Below, one piece after another: positions 1 through 8,202 of a DNA stretch of 64,000 nucleotides. A program made the position numbers and the translations under genes. The DNA is from Rhizobium freirei PRF 81 (lineage in GTDB: Bacteria; Pseudomonadota; Alphaproteobacteria; Rhizobiales; Rhizobiaceae), in contig NZ_AQHN01000065.1 of assembly GCF_000359745.1 (NCBI RefSeq), forward strand, positions 1 through 64,000, given 5' to 3'. Numbering within the stretch: position 1 is the stretch's first letter; each line of letters opens with the position of its first letter. Under the pieces are notes generated by a model, which worked only from the letters and a program-made list of their open reading frames with translations, was not told where the DNA came from and did no database searches.

Positions 1-175
1 AGGCCTGTGCGACGAGCACAACGGCATTGACGGTGGTGGTGTGGGATGGATCGGCGCAGATCGTCTCGACGCCCGCGTAGGCGGCGCCTTCCTTGGAAAC
101 AGTCGCTGGCTTGATCTTGCCGGTGGCAGCGACCGCGGAGAACGCCACATGGGCGATTTCGAGGGCCGAGCACAT
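1..175 (-). CDS. Unidentified reading frame running off the left edge
   Basis: An open frame starts with ATG at 175 on the minus strand and stays open to base 1 (58 codons seen). Its third codon positions are mostly G or C, as expected for rhizobial coding DNA, and the peptide reads smoothly (it includes ICADPSHTTTVNAVVLVAQA). I do not recognise the family. The neighbouring debris on the plus strand looks phage-derived, so this may be a phage or element gene. No clear ribosome binding site was identified, and a chance frame cannot be excluded. Confidence 0.3.
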   Translation of the reverse strand, partial: MCSALEIAHVAFSAVAATGKIKPATVSKEGAAYAGVETICADPSHTTTVNAVVLVAQA

Positions 176-212
176 GCCAGAGCGCCGGTGCCGCAGTTGA
201 AGACGACGGACG

Positions 213-761
213 TTGCGCCATCGAATATCCGAAGGCTTCGATGCTCCCGACAGTGCGGCGCGGGTAATGACCGACTTGACGAATGCTCGCAACGCTGAAG
301 CAAACCAGCTCTACGGCGCCGCTCGCGGGCAGGCCACACCGGTCGATATCTCGCCGGTGCTCGATACGATTGACCAGACGCTTTCTCCCGGCGTCACACG
401 AACGGCATCTGATCCGAAATCCATCCGTATCGTTTCCGACGAAGGGGAATTCTTCGTCGCAGAGGACAATCAGATCATAGTCGATTGGGTAAATGGCGGG
501 GGCATGATCGCCGATTATGTTGCGCCAATCGTTGTCCCTGAGATGGTTTCAGCGCGCCAATTCAAACTGCAGCTCCTCGCTGCAGGCCTTCTCGACCAGG
601 TCGATGGATGGGTGAAAACGCAGGACCGATCGGTGCAGATCGCCTATGAATATTCCGGCTCGTTCGTCAAATCGTCGCCGATGATGCAGGAGGGCTTTCA
701 GGCGATGGGCTTCACGCCCCAGCAGATCGACGACTTCTTCACCGGGGCGGCGAAGCTGTGA
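213..761 (+). pseudogene. Chimeric phage-type remnant
   Basis: The 182-residue frame seems to join two unrelated pieces. Residues about 10-62 (DAPDSAARVMTDL, LYGAARGQATPVDISPVLD) resemble a repeated segment of large phage or polyvalent proteins in Rhizobiales. From about residue 63 on (ending QQIDDFFTGAAKL) the text looks like a small phage structural or hypothetical protein. The frame opens with TTG and no convincing Shine-Dalgarno, and an IS5-type remnant follows. I read it as a deletion fusion rather than a working gene. The family assignment is by eye only; a short intact phage-like gene starting inside this frame is possible. Confidence 0.4.
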
Positions 762-1079
762 CGTTCTGGAGCGGTCTTTAGTGAAATGGCCCCACCTCAA
801 GGCAGTGAGGCAGGGCCGAGGAACCGGGTGTGGTTCATTGTGCGCGAGCAAATTTCCGGGGGGCGTTTTGCTCGCGCAACGGTCCGTTACCACACGATGA
901 AACCAAACTGAATGCCGGTTGCTGCCGAAGCTATCCAAAAAAGGAAAAGACATCGTGGATCGCGCGAAATTCTTCGCCGCGGTGCGCCCACGGTCGTCAG
1001 TCGCGGATAGAGCAGTTCCAGCGATCTTCAACGGTTTCGCCTTCGGTCAACTCGCGATATTCAATGGCTGAGCCGTTGC

Positions 1080-1251
1080 TCGCTGATCGAGACCGCCATT
1101 GGGGGATACAAGTCCATCATCGGAAAACGTTTTGCGCGCAAGATCGTCTCCCGTGCAGCAGACCGAAGTCGCTATCGGCTGCGCCGTCCTCAACCGCATG
1201 CTTGCTTGCGCACGCCCGAAATCCGTCCGCCGTAGGGCAGCCACGCCATAG
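1080..1251 (+). pseudogene. IS5-family transposase, 3' remnant
   Basis: The frame beginning near 1080 reads SLIETAIGGYKSIIGKR. After a frameshift near 1130 the text continues QQTEVAIGCAVLNRMLACARPKS and ends at TAG 1249-1251. These are the last roughly 55 residues of IS5-family (DDE) transposases common in rhizobia. Everything upstream, including the catalytic DDE residues, is missing and no inverted repeats were recognised, so the element is dead. It marks an old insertion. Confidence 0.6.
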
Positions 1252-1369
1252 ACAGCCGTTTCAAAGATCGCCATCCCCTCAAATCCCAATCCATGCACCA
1301 ACGCCCCAAACACGGGATTGCATTCCGCGACGGGCCGACGAGATAATCTTTTCTTGCTGCCGCTAGCAT
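1252..1369 (-). pseudogene. Unidentified gene start, cut short at the IS remnant
   Basis: On the minus strand an ATG at 1369 follows a strong Shine-Dalgarno (GGAGGTGA, 4-5 bases upstream). The frame reads MLAAARKDYLVGPSRNAI; after a one-base shift it continues VFGALVHGLGFEGMAIFETA, up to the place where the IS5-type remnant begins on the other strand. This looks like the 5' end of a gene truncated by the insertion. I do not recognise the family. Confidence 0.3.
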
Positions 1370-1821
1370 TGTGTCACCTCCGCATTTAACCTTCGGATTT
1401 AGCAATGCTTAAGATTACCAGCAATGCGGTTGGCTACGTTGATCTGGGTCAACACCGCGGCGTGCTGCATGCTTGGGGAAGTGGGGCAGAGCGACGGTAG
1501 GTGCTCCAAACCTGCTGATTTAAGTTTGGCTGGTTTCGCGAGTGCCGCAGCATGGCGCACCGATCTCACTGTGTCGCCGACTTCCTGAACTCAAGAATGA
1601 CAACCTATCTTGTTATCAGCCGAGCAGCCGGCTCTGCCGCTTTTATGCGGCTCCTAAATGCTACAGAGAACAAGCGGCACGAGAGACGCGTTCGCGTGCG
1701 CGCTCTAAGAACACAATATCGATTTCATCGTTGACAACCTGCTGGCAACGGAAATTACAAGATGTCCGCGAAATGCATAGTTGAGACGGCGGGAGCATCT
1801 CATTTGACGCGTCTGCACCGG

Positions 1822-1849
1822 GTTTGCGACACAGTTTTGTTGAGCAAAC
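1822..1849. repeat. Inverted repeat GTTTGC-N16-GCAAAC
   Basis: GTTTGC at 1822-1827 and GCAAAC at 1844-1849 form a perfect 6-bp dyad with a 16-bp spacer. It lies 57-84 bp upstream of the -24 element of the sigma-54 promoter, where enhancer proteins of such promoters bind. It does not match the NifA site TGT-N10-ACA, so the binding protein is unknown. Confidence 0.3.
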
Positions 1850-1905
1850 TCATTTTGTCTCAAGTTAAATAGCTGAAAAGCTGACAGGAAGTCTTTCGGT
1901 GTTTT

Positions 1906-1920
1906 TGGCACGAGCCTTGC
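1906..1920 (+). promoter_or_regulatory. Sigma-54 (RpoN) -24/-12 promoter
   Basis: TGGCACGAGCCTTGC matches the sigma-54 consensus TGGCACG-N4-TTGC at every fixed position. It points toward the MFS transporter gene, whose start is about 270 bp downstream. In rhizobia such promoters serve nitrogen, dicarboxylate and symbiotic genes through NifA, NtrC or similar activators. A chance match is possible in 64 kb, but an exact match in a gene-free stretch upstream of a transporter makes function plausible. Confidence 0.55.
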
Positions 1921-2190
1921 AGCCCTGTAGCGAAACGGCGGGAGCTGCCGGCGAACATTCCTTTCTCGGCTAAATCCAGCGGACGGACCGGGGGCTACAA
2001 GAGCAACATGTCAGATATCTACCAGAGTACATTCTACCGGAGAAGGCATTGACCACAGGGTCAATCCCTTCCGCCATAGAGCGGATTATCCCGCGACTGA
2101 GGAGGACTTCTGATCCATAACGTCTTTAGCAATCCTCGACGCACACGGAAGCGAAGCAGTCGGTTCGAGGTCGGCATTGACACCGAATGT

Positions 2191-3456
2191 GTGCCCGAAA
2201 TCCATATGCCCCAGCAAGAAGTGCGATTCACAGTGCTCAACAGTGGAAATAAGCTTGGGAATGCGAGCTCGTATCTGAACGGCAGCACGCCCTATTGGAG
2301 GACGAACCTTATTGTTTGTGCTGCCGGTTCGTTCACCACGACCGTTGCCATGACAATGTTACTTCCCTTCTTACCCCTATATATCCGGGAATTAGGCGTC
2401 AGCGACCAAGCATCCATAGCGCAGTTTTCGGGCGTGGCGTACGGCGTGACTTTCCTTGCGGCCGCACTGGTTGCCCCGCTCTGGGGAAGACTTGCCGACC
2501 GCTACGGTCGGAAGGCGATGATGGTTCGCGCAAGCTTGGGCGTGGTCGCAGCGATGGCCTTGATGGGTGTAGCTCAAGATGTATGGCAGTTGCTGGCTAT
2601 GAGATTTTTAGCCGGTCTACTCGGAGGCTACTCGTCTGGATCATATGCTTTGGTAGCGACACAGGTTCCCAAAGACCGTATTGGCTGGGCGTTGGGGTTC
2701 TTGGCCACGGGGATTATGGGGGGCAACCTCGTCGGCCCGCTGATCGGCGGATTTCTACCAACATTAATCGGCATTCGAGAAACGTTCTTTTTGACTGCGG
2801 CATTAGTCTTCCTCACTTTTGTTGCCAGCGCATTTTTGATCAGAGAGAATTTCAATGCTCGAACGACAGAGCGTGAACACTCCAACAGTTGGTCGACGAT
2901 CCCAAGCAGGAGGCCTGTCTTGGCAATGCTGGCGACGGGCTTGCTTCTGATGATCGCCAATCTGTCCATTGAACCAATAACAGCGATTTACATTTCGCAA
3001 CTCGTCGAGCCAAATCGTCATGTTACCCTTTGGGCCGGTCTGGTCATTTCGGGTACAGCGTTTGGGAGTGTTCTTTCCGCCTCGCACCTTGGAAGACTAG
3101 CAGATCGCGTCGGGCACTGGAAAGTTATCGTTGTCGCAATGTGCATCGCTGCGGCACTCCTTCTGTCACAAGCTTTCGTTACGAACGTTTTGGAGTTGGT
3201 GGGGCTGCGAATATTGATGGGGCTCGTTTTAGGGGGCTTGCTACCTTGTATCGGCAGCGTGATACGCCACAGCGTCCCCGAGCAAGCCGTCGGCGCGATC
3301 CTCGGCTGGTCGACATCGGCGCAGCACGCGGGTCAAGTGCTCGGCCCGGCCATTGGCGGCGTATTAGCTGCTCATGCCGGTATACATTCAGTGTTCTTTT
3401 TTACGTCATTCCTAATGCTCGTCGGAGGTTTTATTGCTTGGAGCAATCGACCTTAA
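2191..3456 (+). CDS. MFS drug-type exporter (DHA1-like)
   Basis: The 421-residue protein has the layout of a 12-helix major facilitator. Hydrophobic segments run from about residue 40 to the C-terminus, with the inter-helix 2/3 motif LWGRLADRYGRKAMM (around residue 100) and a second-half counterpart LGRLADRVGHWK (around residue 303). A long central loop (RENFNARTTEREHSNS) separates the halves. It most resembles MdtG/DHA1 multidrug exporters; the substrate cannot be read from sequence. GTG 2191 is the longest start; ATG 2206 is equally possible and no strong Shine-Dalgarno decides it. It stands alone, downstream of the sigma-54 type promoter at 1906, which may drive it. Confidence 0.85.
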   Translation: MPEIHMPQQEVRFTVLNSGNKLGNASSYLNGSTPYWRTNLIVCAAGSFTTTVAMTMLLPFLPLYIRELGVSDQASIAQFSGVAYGVTFLAAALVAPLWGRLADRYGRKAMMVRASLGVVAAMALMGVAQDVWQLLAMRFLAGLLGGYSSGSYALVATQVPKDRIGWALGFLATGIMGGNLVGPLIGGFLPTLIGIRETFFLTAALVFLTFVASAFLIRENFNARTTEREHSNSWSTIPSRRPVLAMLATGLLLMIANLSIEPITAIYISQLVEPNRHVTLWAGLVISGTAFGSVLSASHLGRLADRVGHWKVIVVAMCIAAALLLSQAFVTNVLELVGLRILMGLVLGGLLPCIGSVIRHSVPEQAVGAILGWSTSAQHAGQVLGPAIGGVLAAHAGIHSVFFFTSFLMLVGGFIAWSNRP

Positions 3457-3785
3457 GAGACAGGGCTAAGGACCGCGAGCCCATTAGCCAATCTGCACGA
3501 ATTGCAGCGAGCCAGCCCGCAGCGGCTTAGCCTTATGGCCTGTAGACGCCGGATTTGGCGTGGCGCCGAGCTTCGAGCAGTTCGTCACTCTACGGCCACT
3601 GCGATCACTGTCCGCGGTCCATTCCGCAATGTGACGGCGCAGTGCTGGGCTATATGCGCGGTCATCGCCCGTTCAGGCGATACAAGACGCTCGCCCTTTC
3701 ATGTATGTTTCCTTGCAATACACGCGCCGTCTCGGACACCAATGTCCAGGCGAGGCGTCGCAATTCGGCTGCTCCGGAGGGAAAA
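3457..3785. other. Intergenic, nothing recognised
   Basis: The 329 bases between the MFS gene and the secreted SH3 protein hold no convincing frame. The only clear signal is the GGAGG at 3776-3780 belonging to the next gene. Confidence 0.5.
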
Positions 3786-4610
3786 ATGCGCAAGGCAATT
3801 CTGGTGGTAAGCGCGGCGGCCGCTCTCGCATGCTCGGGCGCCGCATCGGCGCAGTCGCTCCCCCAGCCCGTTCAGGCGGCGATCGACGAGTCCAAGAAAG
3901 ACTGCGGAGGGCCTGCCAAGCTTGAAAAGGGCTTCGTCAGCATCAAGGACATCAACGGCGATCAGGTTCCGGATTACATTCTTGATTACGCTCATTTGAA
4001 ATGTGTCGGCATGCCTTCATCCTTTTGCGGTTCGGCTGGATGCGAGACGCAGATTTTCGTGGCCAAACCCAACAAAAGTTACAAATCCATCTTTGACGAC
4101 TATGTGCAGGGCATAGGCTTTGTCGAGATCGCAGGGCGACCGGCGATCAAGCTTGCCCTGCATGGAAGTAGCTGCGGCCGCGCCGGGTCCGACACCTGCT
4201 ATTCGACCCTGTACTGGAACGGCAGGGATTTCAAACCGGAGCAAGGAAAAAGCGATCAGCCTGCCACGGAAAAAGCGACGGCCGCGGGCGGTGACCTGGA
4301 CGTCCAAATTCTGGAAGAGGGCGGAGACGGTCAGGTGGCAAACTGCTCGAGCAACATGGTTGCCGGACTAAAAGCCAACGGGGACGGCTTTCTCGCAATA
4401 AGGTCCGGGCCTGGCAGCCAGTACCGCCAGCTTGGCGAACTTCACAATGGCGATATGGTCATCGCCTTCCAGCAGCGCGGACAGTGGGCCGGTGTCGTCT
4501 ACGGGAGCGAGACCCCCAATGTGAGATGCCATTCAACGAAAACGCACCCCCTGCCCTATAAGAACAAGGGCTGGGTCAACGCGAATTGGCTCAAACTCGT
4601 TGCCAACTGA
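3786..4610 (+). CDS. Secreted SH3-domain protein
   Basis: The protein has 274 residues. ATG 3786 is chosen because GGAGG sits 5 bases upstream and a clean signal peptide follows directly (MRKAILVVSAAAALACSGAASA, cut before QSLPQ). The middle part (about 30-170) has several cysteines (DCGG, HLKCVG, SSFCGSAGCET, GSSCGRAGSDTC) that probably form periplasmic disulfides. The C-terminal 90 residues form a bacterial SH3 domain (FLAIRSGPGSQYRQLGEL, then GWVNANWLKLV). Such domains usually bind cell-wall peptides. The upstream half resembles hypothetical periplasmic proteins of rhizobia; its ligand is unknown. Confidence 0.8.
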   Translation: MRKAILVVSAAAALACSGAASAQSLPQPVQAAIDESKKDCGGPAKLEKGFVSIKDINGDQVPDYILDYAHLKCVGMPSSFCGSAGCETQIFVAKPNKSYKSIFDDYVQGIGFVEIAGRPAIKLALHGSSCGRAGSDTCYSTLYWNGRDFKPEQGKSDQPATEKATAAGGDLDVQILEEGGDGQVANCSSNMVAGLKANGDGFLAIRSGPGSQYRQLGELHNGDMVIAFQQRGQWAGVVYGSETPNVRCHSTKTHPLPYKNKGWVNANWLKLVAN

Positions 4611-4973
4611 CCGGGCGTTGTGTTGGCATTCGTTCGCATCTGCCAAACATTGGGCGGCGCAAATATGGGCACAGGATGGTTCGCATTTACTGTATCCTGA
4701 AGCGTACGCGACAGTGCCGTATCGCTCTGAGGTAATTGCCTCTTTTGTTTTTGAAAATGTCGGGTCACCAATCCACTTCGTCGACACATTTTGACGACCA
4801 GTCGTTGTGGACGATGAATGGTCGGTTCTTCGGCAAAGGCCCCAGGCAAGCGCCGGAACTCGATCAGCCCGCCCCTCCCAACCGACGCCTGAATATACCG
4901 CAACTTGTCCCCGCCAGAGTGAGTACCTTCACGCTCTGCTGCGACTCATTGACATGGCGGGGCTCGCCCATTA
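4611..4973. other. Intergenic, nothing recognised
   Basis: About 360 bases with no convincing frame on either strand. The right end carries the promoter and operator region of the MazEF-like pair. Confidence 0.5.
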
Positions 4974-4987
4974 TGTTACATGTAACA
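4974..4987. promoter_or_regulatory. Palindromic operator of the toxin-antitoxin pair
   Basis: TGTTACATGTAACA is a perfect 14-bp palindrome ending 20 bases before the antitoxin ATG and 8 bases before its Shine-Dalgarno. Antitoxins of the MazE and AbrB type usually repress their own operon from such sites. The position fits autoregulation, but that role is inferred. Confidence 0.55.
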
Positions 4988-5006
4988 ATCACATTGGAGT
5001 TTGATC

Positions 5007-5231
5007 ATGGCAAGCTCGGTCAACGAACGAGTTCAAAAGCGCCGTGAGACGTTGCGCGCCGCTGGGCTGCGTCCTGTGCAAATATGGGTTCCCGATACTC
5101 GTCGCCCTGGTTTTGCCGCCGAATGCCATCGTCAGTCCGTTCAGGTAGCCCTTGCCGATGCCGCCGATCCCAGTCTGCAAGACTTCCTTGACGCCGCTCT
5201 CGATGACCTGGACGACGAGGGTGAAGCGTGA
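5007..5231 (+). CDS. MazE-like antitoxin (DUF3018 type)
   Basis: A 74-residue protein starting at ATG 5007, with GGAG 7 bases upstream; the in-frame TTG at 5001 is too close to that site. The N-terminus (ASSVNERVQKRRETLRAAGL, then RPVQIWVPDTRRPGF) is typical of the DUF3018 antitoxin family, and the acidic C-terminus (DDLDDEGEA) would wrap the toxin. Its last 4 bases overlap the toxin start, which indicates translational coupling. It should bind DNA at the palindrome at 4974 and neutralise the partner toxin. Confidence 0.85.
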   Translation: MASSVNERVQKRRETLRAAGLRPVQIWVPDTRRPGFAAECHRQSVQVALADAADPSLQDFLDAALDDLDDEGEA

Positions 5232-5551
5232 GGCGCGGTGACATTGTGACCGTCGCAATCAGCGGTGATTTCGGCAAGCCGCGTCCAGCACTAATCATCC
5301 AGGCCGATCAGTTTGATGCAACTGGAACGATCACTGTCCTGCTGATCTCCAGCACACTGGTCGACGCGCCGCTCATTCGACCAACCATTCAGCCGACAGT
5401 GCAAAGCGGATTGCGAAAAGCCTCGCAAGTGATGGTGGACAAAGCCATGTCCGTGAAACGGGATAGAATTGGCACAACGATCGGTCGCCTGGAAGATGAT
5501 GCGCTCCTGGCGGTCACAAGATCGCTCGCCGTTTTTTTAGGTGTTGCTTAA
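5228..5551 (+). CDS. MazF/PemK-type mRNA endonuclease toxin
   Basis: The 107-residue protein has the CcdB/PemK fold signature: an N-terminal RGDIVTVAISGDFGKPRPALIIQ, a central VLLISSTL, and a C-terminal DKAMSVKRDRIGTTIGRL. Family members cut mRNA at short sequences when freed from the antitoxin. The start codon overlaps the antitoxin stop (4 bases), the usual antitoxin-first order. The frame is intact and full length. On a plasmid the pair would act as a post-segregational maintenance module. Confidence 0.88.
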   Translation: MRRGDIVTVAISGDFGKPRPALIIQADQFDATGTITVLLISSTLVDAPLIRPTIQPTVQSGLRKASQVMVDKAMSVKRDRIGTTIGRLEDDALLAVTRSLAVFLGVA

Positions 5552-5625
5552 AGATGAACCCATCCGGGGTGCTGGTAGCCCGGCATAACTGCATCCGCGT
5601 CCCCGTGTACCACGCCGGAAAGTGC

Positions 5626-6062
5626 CTACCGGCGCTCGGATAGCTCCATCTGGCGGAGATCGTGGCCATCGAAGTACAGAAGATCGAAGGCGTAGAAAAT
5701 CGCCTCCCCCGAACTCCGTTTACCGCCGCGACCGCCCAGCGCCTGCTGAAGGGCACGGAAGTCTGACCGTCTTACCTCATCAAGAACAACCGCCTCGCGA
5801 TCGAGGATGGCGTTCCCACCGATCTCACCTGCTGCCGCGGCAATCGATGGAAAGCGATGTGTCCAATCATGGCACCACGCGTAAGGATGCGAACACGCTG
5901 CGGCTCGATATGGACGGCCAAGCGGGATCCGTCCCATTTGATCTCATAGACCCAATCGGCACCCTTCGGCGGCTTCGAGCAGTGCAAGGCATGGCTCGAC
6001 CCGTTCCGGCATTGGGTCAAATGGAAAGCGTGGCTGGCCCTGCCGCTTCTCGCGCAGCGGAC
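5626..6062 (-). pseudogene. ATP-dependent DNA ligase (LigD-type) remnant
   Basis: Two overlapping minus-strand frames carry adjacent pieces of a LigD-like ligase domain. The upstream piece (about 5870-6062) has KPPKGADWVYEIKWDGSRLA with the catalytic lysine motif KWDG. The downstream piece (5626-5890) reads HDWTHRFPSIAAAAGEIGG, AILDREAVVLDE and FYAFDLLYFDGHDLR. A frameshift near 5870 separates them, and the text stops after MELSERR at a TAG, so about the last third of the adenylation domain and the OB domain are missing. Intact relatives work in Ku-dependent end joining. No Ku gene is nearby. Confidence 0.75.
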
Positions 6063-6090
6063 TAACCCCTATTCCTTCCGTTATCCAAGA

Positions 6091-7341
6091 TTAAAGTTTG
6101 TGTTTAATAGCCTGGCTGAGGCGCTTTGCGCCCTCAACAAGAGTGGTGGGGTGGCCTGCGAAAGTTAGCCGCAGGAAAGAGCCTTCTGGGTCCGCAGGAA
6201 ACCATGGGCGACCAGCGCCAACGATAACGTCGTTCCGGGCCAGGTCTGCAGCGAGTGCGACATCGCAGACGTGATCCGGCAAGCGTAGCCAAAGGTGCAT
6301 GCCTCCGGTCGGGACCTGGAACGTCACGCAATCCCCAACTTCCTCGCGCAGCACCCCGACGAGGACATCGCGCCGCTCGATTAGGGCAGCGCGGACGGCC
6401 TTGAGATGAGGCTTCCATCTTGGCGCGGAGACAACGGCCAAAGCCGCCGCTTGCAAGGGACCGGAAACAAAAAAGTCTTGACTCGCGCGAGCCACCTTCA
6501 GCCGTGCCAGGGCAGCTCCCCTTGCGATAACGGCTGCGACCCTCAAACCGGGTGCAGCCGATTTGGCAAGGGACCTAATATAAACAACGTGTCCATGGCG
6601 ATCAGCCGTCGCAAGCGGAGCCGGTGCGTTGCCTGCCAGATCGAGATCGCGCGCCCAGTCGTCCTCGATGATGAAGGCGCCCGCCTGCCTTTGCAGCAAT
6701 GTCGAGGACAGCAGCTCGCCGCTCATTCGACATGACGACGCCCGAAGGATTGGAGAAGGTTGGTTGGCTGTAAAAGACCCGGGCCCCCGTCTGTTCGAAG
6801 GCGTCCTCCAGCAGTTCCGGTCGCACTCCGTTTTCGTCAATGGCTACGGGAATGACTTCAAGACCCGCCGCCCGGGCAGCCGACATAGCGCCAGTATAGG
6901 TCGGCGTCTCCACAAGAATGGGACGTCCAGGCGGCACAAGTGCCCGTAGCGTCGCAGTGATCGCCGCCTGTCCGCCGTTGCATATGATGACATCGTGGGG
7001 TGAGAACACGGCGCCGTTTCCGATCTCGCGCGCGAACCACGCCCGCAATGACTGAAGACCCTCGATCGGCAGTCTATCCCAAAGATCGACACGACCTGCG
7101 GCTCGACGGAGCGCGTGTGCCAAAAGGCCAGACGCCTGTAGATCAGGCGGCAGGTAGCCCATGCTCAAGATCAAGCCGTCGGCTGGTGGAAGCGTCAATG
7201 AAGTTTCCAAAAAACCACCGTCTCCCCGCGCAGCTCCAAGCGCGACAGATTGCCAAGATAGGTCGACAACCTCGGCGGGACTTGCGGGCCCCTCGCGAAC
7301 GAAGGTTCCTTTGCCCGGGCGAGCCTCGATCAGGAGCCACC
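6091..7341 (-). pseudogene. MocR/PdxR-type regulator-aminotransferase, truncated and frameshifted
   Basis: The minus strand encodes the C-terminal aminotransferase-like (fold type I PLP) domain of a GntR/MocR regulator. It begins in the wing of the lost helix-turn-helix (LIEARPGKGTFVREG) and continues with YLPPDLQASG, ICNGGQAAITATLRALV and VETPTYTGAMSAAR. The frame changes near 6700; the remainder gives AGAFIIEDDWARDL, VVYIRSLAKSAAPGLRVAA (with the PLP lysine in SLAKS) and the C-terminus. The N-terminal DNA-binding domain is missing: the frame instead runs into a piece of an exonuclease gene at 7342. It cannot work as a regulator. Confidence 0.75.
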
Positions 7342-7551
7342 TCACTTCAACGGGAATCCGGGCCGCGCCTCCGTTGCGATGGCACGCGGTTCGAGTTTTT
7401 TGAGGATGCGATATCGGCCGGTCGCCTGGAGTTGCTGCACCATATCGTCCTCACTTAAAGCAGCTGACCGTTGGCGCTTGGCAGGCAATGAAGCAGCTGC
7501 CTTCGCGGAAGGTGTCTCACTTGAAACAAACAAATCGAACTGCTGCGTCAC
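7342..7551 (-). pseudogene. 3'-5' exonuclease (DNA Pol III epsilon-like), N-terminal fragment
   Basis: The first 69 codons (MTQQFDLFVSSETPSAKAAA, then GRYRILKKLEPRAIATEARP) match the leader region of a rhizobial DNA polymerase III epsilon-like exonuclease, just before its DEDD nuclease domain. The text breaks off at 7342, where the MocR piece starts, so no catalytic residue remains. The junction looks like an illegitimate recombination. Confidence 0.55.
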
Positions 7552-7701
7552 TCAGTCCCCGACGTTATCTTAGAACGAACTCTCCAGACTGCTGTCCGGC
7601 AAATCGGTTAGGCCATCTCCTCCAAAAAATCAGGAGAAAAAGCACAGGATAACGGCGATGTAGCTGATCTGACATGCGTCACAGCCCGACCGTAACGCCT
7701 C

Positions 7702-8036
7702 TCACACAATGATGCATGTTGGTCTACTCAGTGAGTCCAAGACAGGATCGCCGGTCCAGTCTTCATGTCTATGGCGTATTCGGATCACGAAAATTGCTCC
7801 GTTTTCCTCGATCTTGTAGACAATAGGATGGGCCTCGAACGGATGAATTCTAACGGTGGCGAAATCTCTTCCAGCTCACGTGCCATTCGCGGGTTGGCGG
7901 CAATGAGGTCAAGCACAGCGAACAAGTCATCATGATATCGCCTCGCCTGTGTGGATCCGAACATGCTTACACCTTGTTCGGCGATCGCAATGATGTCCTC
8001 TTCCGCCTCAACTGAAAGGCTAAAATTAAAATGCAT
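7702..8036 (-). pseudogene. ParE/RelE-family toxin, frameshifted
   Basis: ATG 8036 opens a frame with the ParE signature (FNFSLSVEAEEDIIAIAEQG, RRYHDDLFAVLDLIAANP). Near 7858 a frameshift moves the text to another frame, which continues RIHPFEAHPIVYKIEENGAI and FVIRIRHRHEDW to a TGA at 7702-7704. Restoring the frame would give a toxin of about 110 residues, the normal length. No ParD-type antitoxin was recognised upstream, so the module is probably dead. Confidence 0.7.
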
Positions 8037-8202
8037 TATCTGCTGCCGCGCATAGTATCCACACGCGCGACTGCCGCAACAAAGAAGGCGCCGAGCTTCG
8101 CACTTGACCGCAGGAGGCAATATCAATGACAGGCCGAGGGTTGGAATTCGCGTGATTTGATCGACAACGAGAAGCGTTTGCCAAAAACGCCTCCAGTCCC
8201 GA

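Larger units (their letters stand above)
1370..2190. other. Long region without a clear gene
   Basis: No reading frame here looks convincing. The notable contents are a dyad at 1822-1849 and a sigma-54 type promoter at 1906-1920, listed separately. Short frames after the promoter (for example ATG 2008 to stop 2052, 14 codons) have no recognisable family. Confidence 0.5.

Noticed and set aside
1741..1860. NifA site upstream of the sigma-54 promoter
   Set aside because: TGT-N10-CAT at about 1762 is close, but no TGT-N10-ACA was found.
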